Source: Sphingomonas sp. G-3-2-10 (GTDB lineage Bacteria > Pseudomonadota > Alphaproteobacteria > Sphingomonadales > Sphingomonadaceae). Taken from it: 64,000 bases of DNA. Below the pieces are notes generated by a model. The model made no database searches. It was not told the origin of the DNA and saw only the letters and a program-made list of their open reading frames with translations. Each line of letters begins with the position of its first letter. Within the stretch, counting starts at the first letter, position 1. Positions 11,170 to 19,379 of this stretch are shown here, in pieces. Where the stretch lies: positions 1,860,001 to 1,924,000 of the forward strand of contig NZ_JABBFY010000001.1 of NCBI RefSeq assembly GCF_012927115.1. Reading direction: 5' to 3'. The translations under genes were made by a program, and so were the position numbers.

Positions 11170-11687
11170 GGCCTGTTTCCCTCGATTTTCAGCGCGGGCC
11201 GGAGAAATCGGGATGTCAGGGAATCCCAGCTAAATTTCCCGCGATAACGGTAGAGGCCGATGGCGTTCAGCTGCACCGGCTCTGCGGCAAAATTCGGGAT
11301 GATCATTGCGATATGCCCCGGTTCGGCGATCATCGGGTGACGCCGGTCGGACTCGCTCTGACCGGCGCCGCCGGGGTGGGTGTGAACATCCGCGACAACC
11401 GCCAGTCCCGTGCGGCGGCAAATCGCCCAAAGGTCCGCCATGCAGGCGCCATCAATCACGATAATCCCCGTATCGAAGGCGTTGGGGTCGATCTGATCGT
11501 AGAACACGATCGACAAAACCTGGCGATGATCACCGGGCGGCCCAAGTAGGAACGCCCCGCTTTCGCGGACATTGCGGCCGCGTGCGCGCAGACCATTAAG
11601 CAGTTCAGACCAGATCGATGCTGGGATCGAAAGCTCAGGCTGCCGAACGAACAGCCGGCAGATGCTGGTGAGAGGCCAGAAGGTCAT
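11166..11687 (-). CDS. JAB/JAMM metallopeptidase (deubiquitinase-like) of the Ubl operon
   Basis: A 173-residue JAB-domain protein. The full JAMM zinc motif is visible: Glu42 (RESGAFLLG), His102-Thr-His104-Pro, Ser111 and Asp114. It should cleave isopeptide or peptide bonds after a ubiquitin-like C-terminus. The ATG at 11687 is preceded by GGAGATC at good spacing and lies 53 bp inside the E2 gene; longer upstream starts in this frame give unlikely protein. Because the cognate Ubl already ends in glycine, removal of conjugates is more likely than precursor processing. Confidence 0.85.
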   Translation of the reverse strand: MTFWPLTSICRLFVRQPELSIPASIWSELLNGLRARGRNVRESGAFLLGPPGDHRQVLSIVFYDQIDPNAFDTGIIVIDGACMADLWAICRRTGLAVVADVHTHPGGAGQSESDRRHPMIAEPGHIAMIIPNFAAEPVQLNAIGLYRYRGKFSWDSLTSRFLRPALKIEGNRP

Positions 11688-12111
11688 GGATGATCTCCAG
11701 ATAATGAATGATGCCGCGCGTCGGCTGCCAAGCTTTCTCGGGATGCTGCACCAACCATTGGTCGTGGCCAGCGAGCGCCAACCGGTCGCATGGCAGGTAC
11801 AGCGCATTCGCGTTCCAGCCGGGGTTGAAGGCCGCCGCGACCCGGCCCGTGCCCTGCGGCCACCGGTGGTTGGGAAGTGGCGTATTGCTGGCCAGATCCC
11901 ACGGCCGCGCATTGGGGAGCGTCGCCGGATAGCCGTTCAGGTCGAACCGGAACGCCCAGTCGGTCCCGTCATGAGCGCGCACGGTGATGATCGGGTGCGG
12001 CCAGTCGCCGCCGACCAGCTGCCACTGCTCCTTTGCCTCGCCGATCTGAAAGTCGGGGCGTTCCGCGTGACCACGGAACGCCCGTTCATCGGCACCGATC
12101 GCCGGCTCCAT
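11635..12111 (-). CDS. E2-like ubiquitin-conjugating protein of the Ubl operon
   Basis: A 158-residue protein with features of the prokaryotic E2 families found in Ubl operons. NALYLPCDRL places a candidate catalytic cysteine at Cys108. It is followed by a Trp and a helix-forming PTRGIIHYLEIIHDLL tail, as in the UBC fold. It would accept the Ubl from the E1 as a thioester and transfer it to a target; no E3 gene is visible. Its ATG overlaps the Ubl stop (TGATG), so the two are translationally coupled. Identification rests on motif plus context. Confidence 0.75.
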   Translation of the reverse strand: MEPAIGADERAFRGHAERPDFQIGEAKEQWQLVGGDWPHPIITVRAHDGTDWAFRFDLNGYPATLPNARPWDLASNTPLPNHRWPQGTGRVAAAFNPGWNANALYLPCDRLALAGHDQWLVQHPEKAWQPTRGIIHYLEIIHDLLASHQHLPAVRSAA

Positions 12112-12581
12112 CAGCCCTGGACCAGCTGCTTACGCACGAGGTCGAACTCGATCTCGCAGCCGCGGATCTTGAGGCTGCCGAGGTGAGCGTTCAGCGACGG
12201 CTGGGTGCGCGTACCGCTGATCTGCAGCACGTGCTCCTGCGCCTCGGCGTCATCGAGGCCCGCCTTCTTGGTCGCCCACTTCGTCACGCGCTTGATGGTC
12301 GTCCCGGGCGCGAACTTGTGGTTGAAGGTCTCGGCCTTGTAGTTGACCGCAACCTTGATCTGCCGGCAACGGTGGAGGTGGAAGATCGCCTTGTCGTGAC
12401 CCTTGAGCGGATGATCATGACCCAGCGGCTCATCATCATCTTCCTTGAAGACGAGCATTTCGGCGATTTCGGGGTGGCGGCCAGCGAGACTCGCGATGAG
12501 CGTCTTGACGAGCGCGGCTTCCGCCAGCTCGAAACGCTCGATCGGTTCGTCCTCGATGGCGGCAAAAATAACCGTAGCCAT
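12111..12581 (-). CDS. Ubiquitin-like modifier protein with C-terminal glycine
   Basis: A 156-residue protein. Residues 1-72 are an acidic N-terminal region I cannot assign. Residues 75-149 have the beta-grasp rhythm of a ubiquitin-like domain (IKVAVNYKAETF, a KRVTKWATKKAGL helix, then LQISGT and CEIEFDLV strands). The chain ends RKQLVQG, leaving a free C-terminal Gly156 suitable for adenylation without processing. Only one clear Ubl domain is visible, unlike the two-domain BilA or multi-ubiquitin proteins. It is the first gene of the cassette, preceded by AAAAGGAAAA and the shared 34-bp upstream element. Confidence 0.72.
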   Translation of the reverse strand: MATVIFAAIEDEPIERFELAEAALVKTLIASLAGRHPEIAEMLVFKEDDDEPLGHDHPLKGHDKAIFHLHRCRQIKVAVNYKAETFNHKFAPGTTIKRVTKWATKKAGLDDAEAQEHVLQISGTRTQPSLNAHLGSLKIRGCEIEFDLVRKQLVQG

Positions 12582-12629
12582 TGTGTGCTTTTCCTTTTCG
12601 CTGACGGGCAGCGCCTGGGCTGCCTCCCC

Positions 12630-12663
12630 CAGCTGATCGGATGAGCGGGGCGAAAAAGGAAAA
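12630..12663 (-). promoter_or_regulatory. Bipartite upstream element of the Ubl operon
   Basis: On the plus strand it contains CTGATCGGAT near its left end and AAGGAAAA at its right end. The same two blocks at the same spacing occur at 17487-17520 upstream of the sigma-like gene, with 24 of 34 positions identical. It ends 49 nt before the Ubl ATG. It could be a promoter for the sigma-like protein or an operator for the XRE-like protein. Confidence 0.5.
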
Positions 12664-12782
12664 ATCAGGCGCAGAAATTTTGACGGGCTGGCAAACGGAT
12701 CTGGCAGGTCACCGGCGTCCTTGCGGCTACTGCAATCTGGCCGCAGTCCTATTCTATGAAGCTGCGCCGATCGGAACGGGCA

Positions 12783-15700
12783 TTAGCTCAGTGACAGGCC
12801 TTCCGGCGACGGGCAAACGAACAGATATGGGCAGCGCGGGCACCGGAAGTCGCTCGTGACCGCCGGATAACGACCGGTCGCGATATCCCCGATCGCTGTT
12901 TCGCAGTCGGCGATCCGCTTATTGTATTTGGCGGTCGTCTGACCGATCGGCAGCACGGGCTCGCCTAGGAGGTAATGGTTTTCGACGCGCGCGTTCGCGC
13001 CGAATGTCTCGCTAGCGGCTTTGAGCAGGATCGTCGCCGACAGGCGATCGGGGTCGCCACTCGAGGGTTTGCCCGAGCGCAAATTACGAATGACCAGCGT
13101 GCCGTCGATTTCGAAGATGCGATCGGCCAGTGCGCCGATCGTGCTACCGCCGATCGTGGTTGCGAGGGCGCCTGGGCGTGTTGCGGTGCCGGCCGCGGCG
13201 ACGTGGAGGCGCGCCAGCATCGTCATTACCAAGCGGCGATAGGCCTCGCCAAAAGCATGGTCGGCGAGCCCGCTCGCGGCCCATGCCTCTTCGAAAATCC
13301 GTTCGGCTTCCGCCGGATCATATGTCTGAGCTTCATCGAGTTCGCGTGCGTAGCGCATCACCGCCTGTACACAGCCATGAGCATCGAGATAGGCGCCCGC
13401 GCGTGCTTTTCGCCGCAGATTGAGGACCCGCTCATAATAGAAGCGGCGCGGGCAGGATGTGAAATTGTCGATGTCGCTGGCCGAAAGTTCGGCTGGCGGC
13501 GGCGGCAGCAGGATTGGGTTCAGCTCTGCCACCGGCGTCGTGCGTTGCACCGGGTTCTCGCAAATGGCGACGGTTGTCGTCACTCTATCGAGGAAACGCG
13601 ATGGATTCGCGTTACGCGTTCCGCGACGCGCTGGACGATACAGCCGCAGTTGGCTCTTGGCTCGCGACAGCGCGACGAACAATATGCACTCTTCCTCGGC
13701 TTCGTGCGCATCCTCGTCTTGGATTTGCACGATCATGCCAGCTGGGGGCGGGCAGACTGGCGGCCGGTTCGCCGATGGGATCGCGCCCGCATAAAGCCCG
13801 GGCAGGTGCACCGCGTCGAATTCCAAGCCCTTGCTGGCATGGACCGTCATCAGGCGTACGCCTTCGAGCGCATCCAGCTCGGGCGGAAGCTGCCGCAGGT
13901 CGCGTTCGTCGGCGAGCAGGATCATGTGGCGGATGCGGTCGAGCGCACGTCGGATCGGCGTCCGATTGCCCCTGACGGGCATATTGCGCAGGCAGTCGAT
14001 CAGCTGGCGGACGGCAACTCGCCGCATATCATCCGACGCTGCCTGGCCTGACAGGACCGTGCGGACATAATCGCTGGTCTCGAACAGAAATTGGCTGATC
14101 AGGAGCCAGGGCGTGGTCCCCTGTGTCGCGCCGTGCAGATGTTGCGCGAGCTTCAGCAGGCCAGCACGCCCCGCCGATGACAAGTCGTTGACCCCTTCAA
14201 GCCGCGTGAGAAGATCGAACAGGTGCTGCTCGGTCCTTCGGGCATGCGAGATGAGCGCGAGCGCATCCGCTTGCGGGATGGCATATTCGGGAAATTCGGC
14301 CACGCGAATAAGGCTTGTGCCGCTGTCGTCCGCGATGAGCGCGAGAACGCACAGCAGATCGCGGACCTCCCGCCGCTCGAACAAGGGGCCAAGGTACAGA
14401 ACCGGTATATCGCGGGCTTCAAGCTCCTCGGCATAACGCGCGAGATTGCCGTTGCTGCGCGACAGAACGGTCTGGTTGCGAAGATCAGTGCCGGATCGTT
14501 GCAGCTCGCGGATGGTGCCGGCGAGTGCGTCCATCTCCGCTGCCTCATCGGACGCTGTCAGCAAGCTCGGCGTGATCTGATCGGTCCCGCGCGCTGCAGT
14601 GAGTGCCGCAGCGCCGGCATAGCGCGAAACGCTCATCGTTGCAGCGAACCTCGAATATGTGCTGACGATCTCCGCTGTCGATCGGTAATTCTCGGTCAGG
14701 CCGTCGCGCTTCCCGCGTGAGTAATCGTGCTCGAACCGCGCGATGTTTGATGCCGATGCTCCGCGAAACCGGTAGATCGACTGGCGCGCATCGCCGACGA
14801 CCCAGAGATTCTCGCCGTCTTCACCGACGAGTTCGCGCACCAACATCGCGCTCGCGAGATTGATATCCTGATACTCATCCACATGGACATGCGTGAAACG
14901 CCCACGCATCAATGCACCGAAATCCTTGTCCTCACGCATCATCACGATCGGGCGCATGATGATGTCGCCATAATCGACGGCGTTTTCTTCCTCGAGCCGG
15001 CGCTGGTAATGGGCGTATACCGTCGCAACCTCGGCGGCCTTCGCCGCCGCCAGCCGCTCCTCGTCCGTAACCGCGTTGTGGCTCATGGCCTGCGCAAGCA
15101 CCGCATATTGCTCGGGTGTGCAAAGTTCGTCCTTGGCACGCGAAATGGCGCGCAGAATATCGCGCAGTGCGAGCGCCGGCTCGTAGAGATTGAGATAGTG
15201 GGTAAGGCCGAGCGCGGGCAGCGCTTCCTCCAGCATCGCCACGCTTTCACTGGTATCGACAACCTTGGGATCTGCCGGCAAGCCGAACAGCCCGTGATGC
15301 TTGCGTAGTGTGTCGAGGCCGAAGGCGTGGAACGTGCCGGTCCAGATGTTGATGATATGGCCCCCGGCAACCGCCTCGACGCGCTCGGCCAGTTCGAGCG
15401 CCGCCTTGTTCGAGAAGGTCAGAGCGAGAATATTCTGAGCCGGGACGCCTTTGGCGAGAAGGTCGGCGATCCGGGAGACGAGCGTTTTGGTCTTGCCCGT
15501 TCCGGGCCCTGCGCTCAGCAAATAGGGAACACCGCGATGATCGACGGCGCGCTGCTGCGCGTCATTGCACGGGGTTTCCGCGGACCGTGGTCGCTCCGGC
15601 ACATCCGGCATTTCTGGCAGCAGCATTCCGTCGGCCAGCTGCTGCAGGGTTGTCTCATATGGGACGCCGAGCATCTTGGCGATCGCACTGGCGTTGTTCC

Positions 15701-16136
15701 CTGCTAGAAAAAGGCGTTTCGCCGTCGCGCGCGGCAGAATGAACTCGCGCGCGAAGGTGTTGGCCTGCGCCTCGCGCCGCTCCTTGATACCATAGGTCTC
15801 GATCCGCTGGTTAGGATCGCCGCCATTGGTTTCCGCTCGCGGATAAAAGCCAGCCTCGGGTCCGTCGTGCAGTTCGAAATGCCCGATCTCATGCGCCACG
15901 ACCTCGGCGGACTGATCGGGCGCTAGGTCACTTCTGAAAAGCACCTGCCTGAACTTGCGCGCGAGCAGACCATGCGCGCCTTCCAGCTCAGGATCGTCCG
16001 TCGCGAGCGGGCGCAGGGTCAGTTTTCGCTTGCCCGCGGCATCTCGCACCGCGTCCGCCGCGATGGTAAGATCTGTTGCTCCGATCTCACTCCGCAATCG
16101 GTTGGCGGCGTTTCGGACCGCGGCGAATCCGTCCAT
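12783..16136 (-). CDS. ImmA/IrrE peptidase - UvrD helicase - Cas4/AddB-type Fe-S nuclease fusion
   Basis: A 1117-residue fusion. The N-terminus is a zinc peptidase with HEIGH at 82-86 and third ligand Glu122 (REAQANTFA). A superfamily 1A helicase follows: Walker A AGPGTGKT at 209-216, DEYQD at 420-424, GDARQSIYRFRG at 448-459. The C-terminus resembles AddB/Cas4 PD-(D/E)XK nucleases, with a cluster-type cysteine set Cys895, Cys1099, Cys1102, Cys1108. Where the family has D-x-K (as in VIDYKTG), this protein reads VIRNLRSGK (Arg1017, Leu1019), so the nuclease is probably dead. The ATG at 16136 lies one base after the previous stop. ImmA proteases usually cleave an XRE repressor, and an XRE-like protein is next door. 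Confidence 0.87.
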   Translation of the reverse strand: MDGFAAVRNAANRLRSEIGATDLTIAADAVRDAAGKRKLTLRPLATDDPELEGAHGLLARKFRQVLFRSDLAPDQSAEVVAHEIGHFELHDGPEAGFYPRAETNGGDPNQRIETYGIKERREAQANTFAREFILPRATAKRLFLAGNNASAIAKMLGVPYETTLQQLADGMLLPEMPDVPERPRSAETPCNDAQQRAVDHRGVPYLLSAGPGTGKTKTLVSRIADLLAKGVPAQNILALTFSNKAALELAERVEAVAGGHIINIWTGTFHAFGLDTLRKHHGLFGLPADPKVVDTSESVAMLEEALPALGLTHYLNLYEPALALRDILRAISRAKDELCTPEQYAVLAQAMSHNAVTDEERLAAAKAAEVATVYAHYQRRLEEENAVDYGDIIMRPIVMMREDKDFGALMRGRFTHVHVDEYQDINLASAMLVRELVGEDGENLWVVGDARQSIYRFRGASASNIARFEHDYSRGKRDGLTENYRSTAEIVSTYSRFAATMSVSRYAGAAALTAARGTDQITPSLLTASDEAAEMDALAGTIRELQRSGTDLRNQTVLSRSNGNLARYAEELEARDIPVLYLGPLFERREVRDLLCVLALIADDSGTSLIRVAEFPEYAIPQADALALISHARRTEQHLFDLLTRLEGVNDLSSAGRAGLLKLAQHLHGATQGTTPWLLISQFLFETSDYVRTVLSGQAASDDMRRVAVRQLIDCLRNMPVRGNRTPIRRALDRIRHMILLADERDLRQLPPELDALEGVRLMTVHASKGLEFDAVHLPGLYAGAIPSANRPPVCPPPAGMIVQIQDEDAHEAEEECILFVALSRAKSQLRLYRPARRGTRNANPSRFLDRVTTTVAICENPVQRTTPVAELNPILLPPPPAELSASDIDNFTSCPRRFYYERVLNLRRKARAGAYLDAHGCVQAVMRYARELDEAQTYDPAEAERIFEEAWAASGLADHAFGEAYRRLVMTMLARLHVAAAGTATRPGALATTIGGSTIGALADRIFEIDGTLVIRNLRSGKPSSGDPDRLSATILLKAASETFGANARVENHYLLGEPVLPIGQTTAKYNKRIADCETAIGDIATGRYPAVTSDFRCPRCPYLFVCPSPEGLSLS

Positions 16137-16137
16137 G

Positions 16138-16737
16138 TCAGGCCGCCAGATCCGGGAGCCAGAAGCGCTTTTGTGCAAGGTCGAGCGTCGAGGACTTGAC
16201 CGCTGCCTCGAAGGTCACTTTACCCGGTGCCGACCGACCGCTTGGCGCGAAATAGTCCGCGCCACCCGTTGCCGGCACGCCGTCTAGAAATGCATAGACC
16301 GCCGACGGGGATGTTCTGAGTTCGTCCGCGAGCCACACCATCAGCTGCCCGGGTATGGTGGTGGCATCAATCAGGCATTTGCACAATTTGCTGATAATGC
16401 CGGTATCAACCCTGCAATTGGCAGCGATGCGGTCGATGTTGTCGGCATCCACAACATCGAACGGGTCTGTTCCGCCTTGCGATGCGGATGTCCAAAACCG
16501 CTCGAGAATCGAGTGGTGGTTGCGGGCCGTGCGTTCGCCTGCCGGATCTTCGTCGCCAAGATCGCTGCCTTCCGTGGCGAACCACTCGGCCACGAACGCG
16601 AAGATCTCTTCGCGGAACGCCACATGCATTGCCGCAAACCGTAAGACATCGTCTCGGGTGGCGCCTTCCTCCAAGATATAGTGGAGCGTCGACAGGACGT
16701 CATCGAGCGTTTCCGTGCCCTGAGGTTGGTTGGTCAT
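16138..16737 (-). CDS. Unrecognised protein with possible XRE-like helix-turn-helix
   Basis: A 199-residue protein between the sigma-like gene (3 nt gap) and the peptidase-helicase fusion (1 nt gap). About residues 105-150 (DRIAANCRVDTGIISKLCKC through WLADELRTSPSAVYAFLDG) have the spacing of an XRE helix-turn-helix, though degenerate. The context makes it a candidate substrate or partner of the ImmA-type peptidase encoded next. I do not recognise the N-terminal half. The assignment as a regulator is inference. Confidence 0.6.
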   Translation of the reverse strand: MTNQPQGTETLDDVLSTLHYILEEGATRDDVLRFAAMHVAFREEIFAFVAEWFATEGSDLGDEDPAGERTARNHHSILERFWTSASQGGTDPFDVVDADNIDRIAANCRVDTGIISKLCKCLIDATTIPGQLMVWLADELRTSPSAVYAFLDGVPATGGADYFAPSGRSAPGKVTFEAAVKSSTLDLAQKRFWLPDLAA

Positions 16738-16740
16738 GGT

Positions 16741-17478
16741 TCAGGCCCTTGTCTCGCGCGCCTTGTCGCGCACGTTTTTGATGAGATATTTGACCTTCGT
16801 ATCCGAACAGCCCATCGCGGCCGCCGTCTCTTTGAAGGTCCGTCCCATCAGGAGGTGGTGCCCCACCGCGATCCGTTCTTCTTCAGTGAGCAGGGCCGAA
16901 ATCTTGTTCAGCTCGGCCTTGATTTCGGCGAGCGGTGTTCCGGCGCGGCCTGCGCGGGCAGCGAGGGCATCAGCGATCTCTTCGGCGCTAACGTCGCTAT
17001 CTGGCACCGTCATTTCCTCGCGGGAAATCTCTGTCCGCATACGCAGCCGCATCTTCGATCGCGCGGTCAAATAGAGGCATTCCGCTCCGCGGGAGAAACC
17101 GCATTCGAACATGTCGAGGTCGTTATCAGCCAAGAGCTCCAGCGCCTTGGACTGGACGATCGTATGCGCACGCTCGCGAAAGTTCTCCGGTAGATCGCGC
17201 AGAATCCGGTCACCGGCCCGTTCCAGCCGGGAGAAGAATGCGACAACCATCGCATCATATTGCGGGGTGGGCCGGTTCGGCCTGAAGTTGCGGATGAGAT
17301 ATACGAGGGTCTGTGGCCGCGTACAGCCCGCCGCCGCGAGACGAAAAGCGTCATGCAGGGGCAGGGCAAGCGTTGCCGCTATTTCCTCCTCGACCGCAGG
17401 CGGGCGCTTGTAGAGTTTTTGCTTCTTGCTGACCTTCGCAAGCGACTGCACGATGCTGTTTCCTCGTTCATCGGTCAT
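16741..17478 (-). CDS. Sigma-factor-like regulator (sigma region 4 helix-turn-helix)
   Basis: A 245-residue protein. The last 55 residues read as a sigma-70 region 4 helix-turn-helix (LTEEERIAVGHHLLMGRTF, then KETAAAMGCSDTKVKYLIKN). The N-terminal two thirds do not match region 2 clearly. The ATG at 17478 was chosen over a TTG at 17511 that has no ribosome-binding site. It is the first gene of the leftward operon. A bipartite element 8-41 nt before its ATG is repeated before the Ubl gene, which suggests it controls both blocks, directly or with the neighbouring XRE-like protein. Confidence 0.65.
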   Translation of the reverse strand: MTDERGNSIVQSLAKVSKKQKLYKRPPAVEEEIAATLALPLHDAFRLAAAGCTRPQTLVYLIRNFRPNRPTPQYDAMVVAFFSRLERAGDRILRDLPENFRERAHTIVQSKALELLADNDLDMFECGFSRGAECLYLTARSKMRLRMRTEISREEMTVPDSDVSAEEIADALAARAGRAGTPLAEIKAELNKISALLTEEERIAVGHHLLMGRTFKETAAAMGCSDTKVKYLIKNVRDKARETRA

Positions 17479-17486
17479 CGACTGCG

Positions 17487-17520
17487 CACCTGATCGGATT
17501 GGGAACGGCAATAAGGAAAA
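17487..17520 (-). promoter_or_regulatory. Bipartite upstream element of the sigma-like operon
   Basis: Matches 12630-12663 at 24 of 34 positions, including CTGATCGGAT (17490-17499) and AAGGAAAA (17513-17520). On the coding strand this is TTTTCCTT, then 13 nt, then ATCCGATCAG. This is compatible with -35 and -10 boxes, but the right half lies only about 10 nt from the ATG, which would imply a very short leader. An operator is the alternative. Confidence 0.5.
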
Positions 17521-17762
17521 GAATTTTTACCAGCCCCGATTTATCGGCGGGGTGCAGCAGCGTAGACGCCCTGCGGACTTCGCAAAAGACTAGCCGAGAA
17601 AGTAACTCGGCGTCATCCCGGGTGGAAACTCTGGGCTACGTCGTTATCTCAAATTTGCGGGGACCCTTCTCTACTATTCCAACACGTAACCATTTGCGGG
17701 TCACGGAGAAATCGACACTTCAGCTATCGGTGACCGGAGCTACGATCGGCGGGGGAATGGGC

Positions 17763-18548
17763 ATGTTCTACAAGTTTATGGGCGGCAGCGATGAGGACCT
17801 GATCGAGGTTTTTGATAATGCCGTCGTCAAAGGCTCGGTCAAATTCACGTCCGCGGCCAGCTTCAACGACCCGTTCGAGTTCGCGTTCAGGTCGGTCGTA
17901 CCCGAACGCGAGGCCTATGAGGCTTGGCACCGCACCTATCGGCCAGAGGTGACCGCCGAGCAGCGCGAACATGGCTGGGAAGCGCTGACCGGCAAGCAGG
18001 CCGACTGGAACAGCGGGCTCGTACCGCGCGTGACGATGCTGGAGCGCCTTTATGTGCTGTGCCTCGCGCGGCGCTGGGACATTCACCTGATTTGGTCGCA
18101 TTATGCCAGCGCGCATCATGGCTTTGCGATCCGCTACAAACCCGAGATCGTGACCGCGCTCGCGGCGCTGCCCGATTTCGAGATGTGCGGCGATGTCGTC
18201 TATGGGGAAGCGGTGCCGGACCTACGCTGGTTCTCAGAGCCACCCGAAGACATCGTGCGGCCGGTGCTGCTGACCAAGTCGTTGGACTGGGCCTATGAAG
18301 CCGAGCACCGCGTCGTGCTGACGGGGCCGCCGGGGAAGGGTGCGCTGTTTCATACGGTAGACCCCGAACTCATCGCTGGCGTGATCCTGGGCGCGCGCGT
18401 GCCCGAGGCTTTGGTCGAGAAGGCGCTTGCGCTACGCAAAGCGCGCCCGGATTTCACGATTGAGGAATTGGGCGCGGTGCGTGACAGCTACACGCTGACC
18501 ATTCACCAAATCGAAGACAATGTCCGGCGAATGCGCGGCTTTCTGTGA
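17763..18548 (+). CDS. DUF2971 family protein
   Basis: A 261-residue protein with the DUF2971 layout: an N-terminal MFYKF, a KFTSAASFNDPFE segment, WSHYASAHHGFAIRYK in the middle and a late WAYEAEHRVV. DUF2971 proteins are common in defence and mobile islands and their biochemical role is not established. I chose ATG 17763 because GGGGGA precedes it by six bases; ATG 17757 is also possible. It is divergent from the sigma-like operon with about 280 bp between them. Confidence 0.8.
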   Translation: MFYKFMGGSDEDLIEVFDNAVVKGSVKFTSAASFNDPFEFAFRSVVPEREAYEAWHRTYRPEVTAEQREHGWEALTGKQADWNSGLVPRVTMLERLYVLCLARRWDIHLIWSHYASAHHGFAIRYKPEIVTALAALPDFEMCGDVVYGEAVPDLRWFSEPPEDIVRPVLLTKSLDWAYEAEHRVVLTGPPGKGALFHTVDPELIAGVILGARVPEALVEKALALRKARPDFTIEELGAVRDSYTLTIHQIEDNVRRMRGFL

Positions 18549-18576
18549 AGCCGGCGATCGACGCTTTAACCTGGTT

Positions 18577-19368
18577 CTAGGGCTTGCGCACGCTGATGCG
18601 GTCGCCGAGGCTTTTGATGGTCTGGTAGAGCGGCGGTTTTGGCTTAAGTCGCAGCATGTCGCGTGCCGGCCCGAGCACGCAGAAATAAACAAGCGCCTCG
18701 CCGAACGACATGTGCAGGCCGAACACGCCATGTGCTGGATGATAACCCGTCTGGTAGCGGAACTGGTCCCCCAGATCGACATTGGGACGCCGCGCGATGG
18801 TAAGATCGTCGAACCACTGGCTCGCATTGTGGCGCACTTGATCAGCGGCGGGCGTTCCGGCCTGCGCCCACCAGACCAGCCGCCGCAGCGTCGACGAGGC
18901 CGGCGTGCCCGTCACCCGGTAATACATCGCGTAGAGGAGCTTGGTGCCGAACAGCTCGATATGCTGCTTTGCGATCTCGGGGATCGTCACGGCCCGCTCG
19001 TGGGCATCGGGCGCTATAAAGCGGGTATAAGGCTCAGGAGGTCGCGAGCGGTCCACGTAGGGCAGAGCGTCGGGTTCGTTGTTGGCGATGCCGTCGATCA
19101 GCTTTTGATATTCCTCGGCGTCGAGCTGCTGATAGCCCTGATCGATGCTGCGGATGTAGAAAGCGGTGACCTGCTCGCTGAGCGCCGCGGCGCGGTTGCA
19201 TTCGGCGCAGGCCGGGAACTCGAAATCGTCCGGGCCGTGCTTGCCGCGAAACACTATCCGCGCGGGGGCATGGTCGCGCTCGACCGCGGCGCGCCGTCCG
19301 CCGCAAAAGCAGCACGAGGGATGCGCCGTCAGGAATTCGGCCATACTCGGCTTCCGGCGTGCCCCCAT
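18577..19368 (-). CDS. HNH-type zinc protein, partner of the RES-domain gene
   Basis: A 263-residue protein with an HNH-like treble-clef signature at the N-terminus: Cys19-x2-Cys22, Asp32-His33 (ERDHAPA), then Cys54-x2-Cys57-Asn58 (CAECN). The remaining 200 residues are unrecognised and rich in aromatic residues. The start lies 11 bases after the stop of the RES-domain gene, so the two form an operon. It may be a nuclease effector, or a zinc protein that modulates the RES toxin. The pairing is what I see; the function is inference. Confidence 0.65.
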   Translation of the reverse strand: MGARRKPSMAEFLTAHPSCCFCGGRRAAVERDHAPARIVFRGKHGPDDFEFPACAECNRAAALSEQVTAFYIRSIDQGYQQLDAEEYQKLIDGIANNEPDALPYVDRSRPPEPYTRFIAPDAHERAVTIPEIAKQHIELFGTKLLYAMYYRVTGTPASSTLRRLVWWAQAGTPAADQVRHNASQWFDDLTIARRPNVDLGDQFRYQTGYHPAHGVFGLHMSFGEALVYFCVLGPARDMLRLKPKPPLYQTIKSLGDRISVRKP

Positions 19369-19379
19369 CCTGCCGCCGC

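Noticed and set aside
12582..12782. Possible small gene between the peptidase-helicase fusion and the Ubl gene
   Set aside because: No start with a ribosome-binding site and no protein-like reading; the interval is better explained by the shared upstream element.
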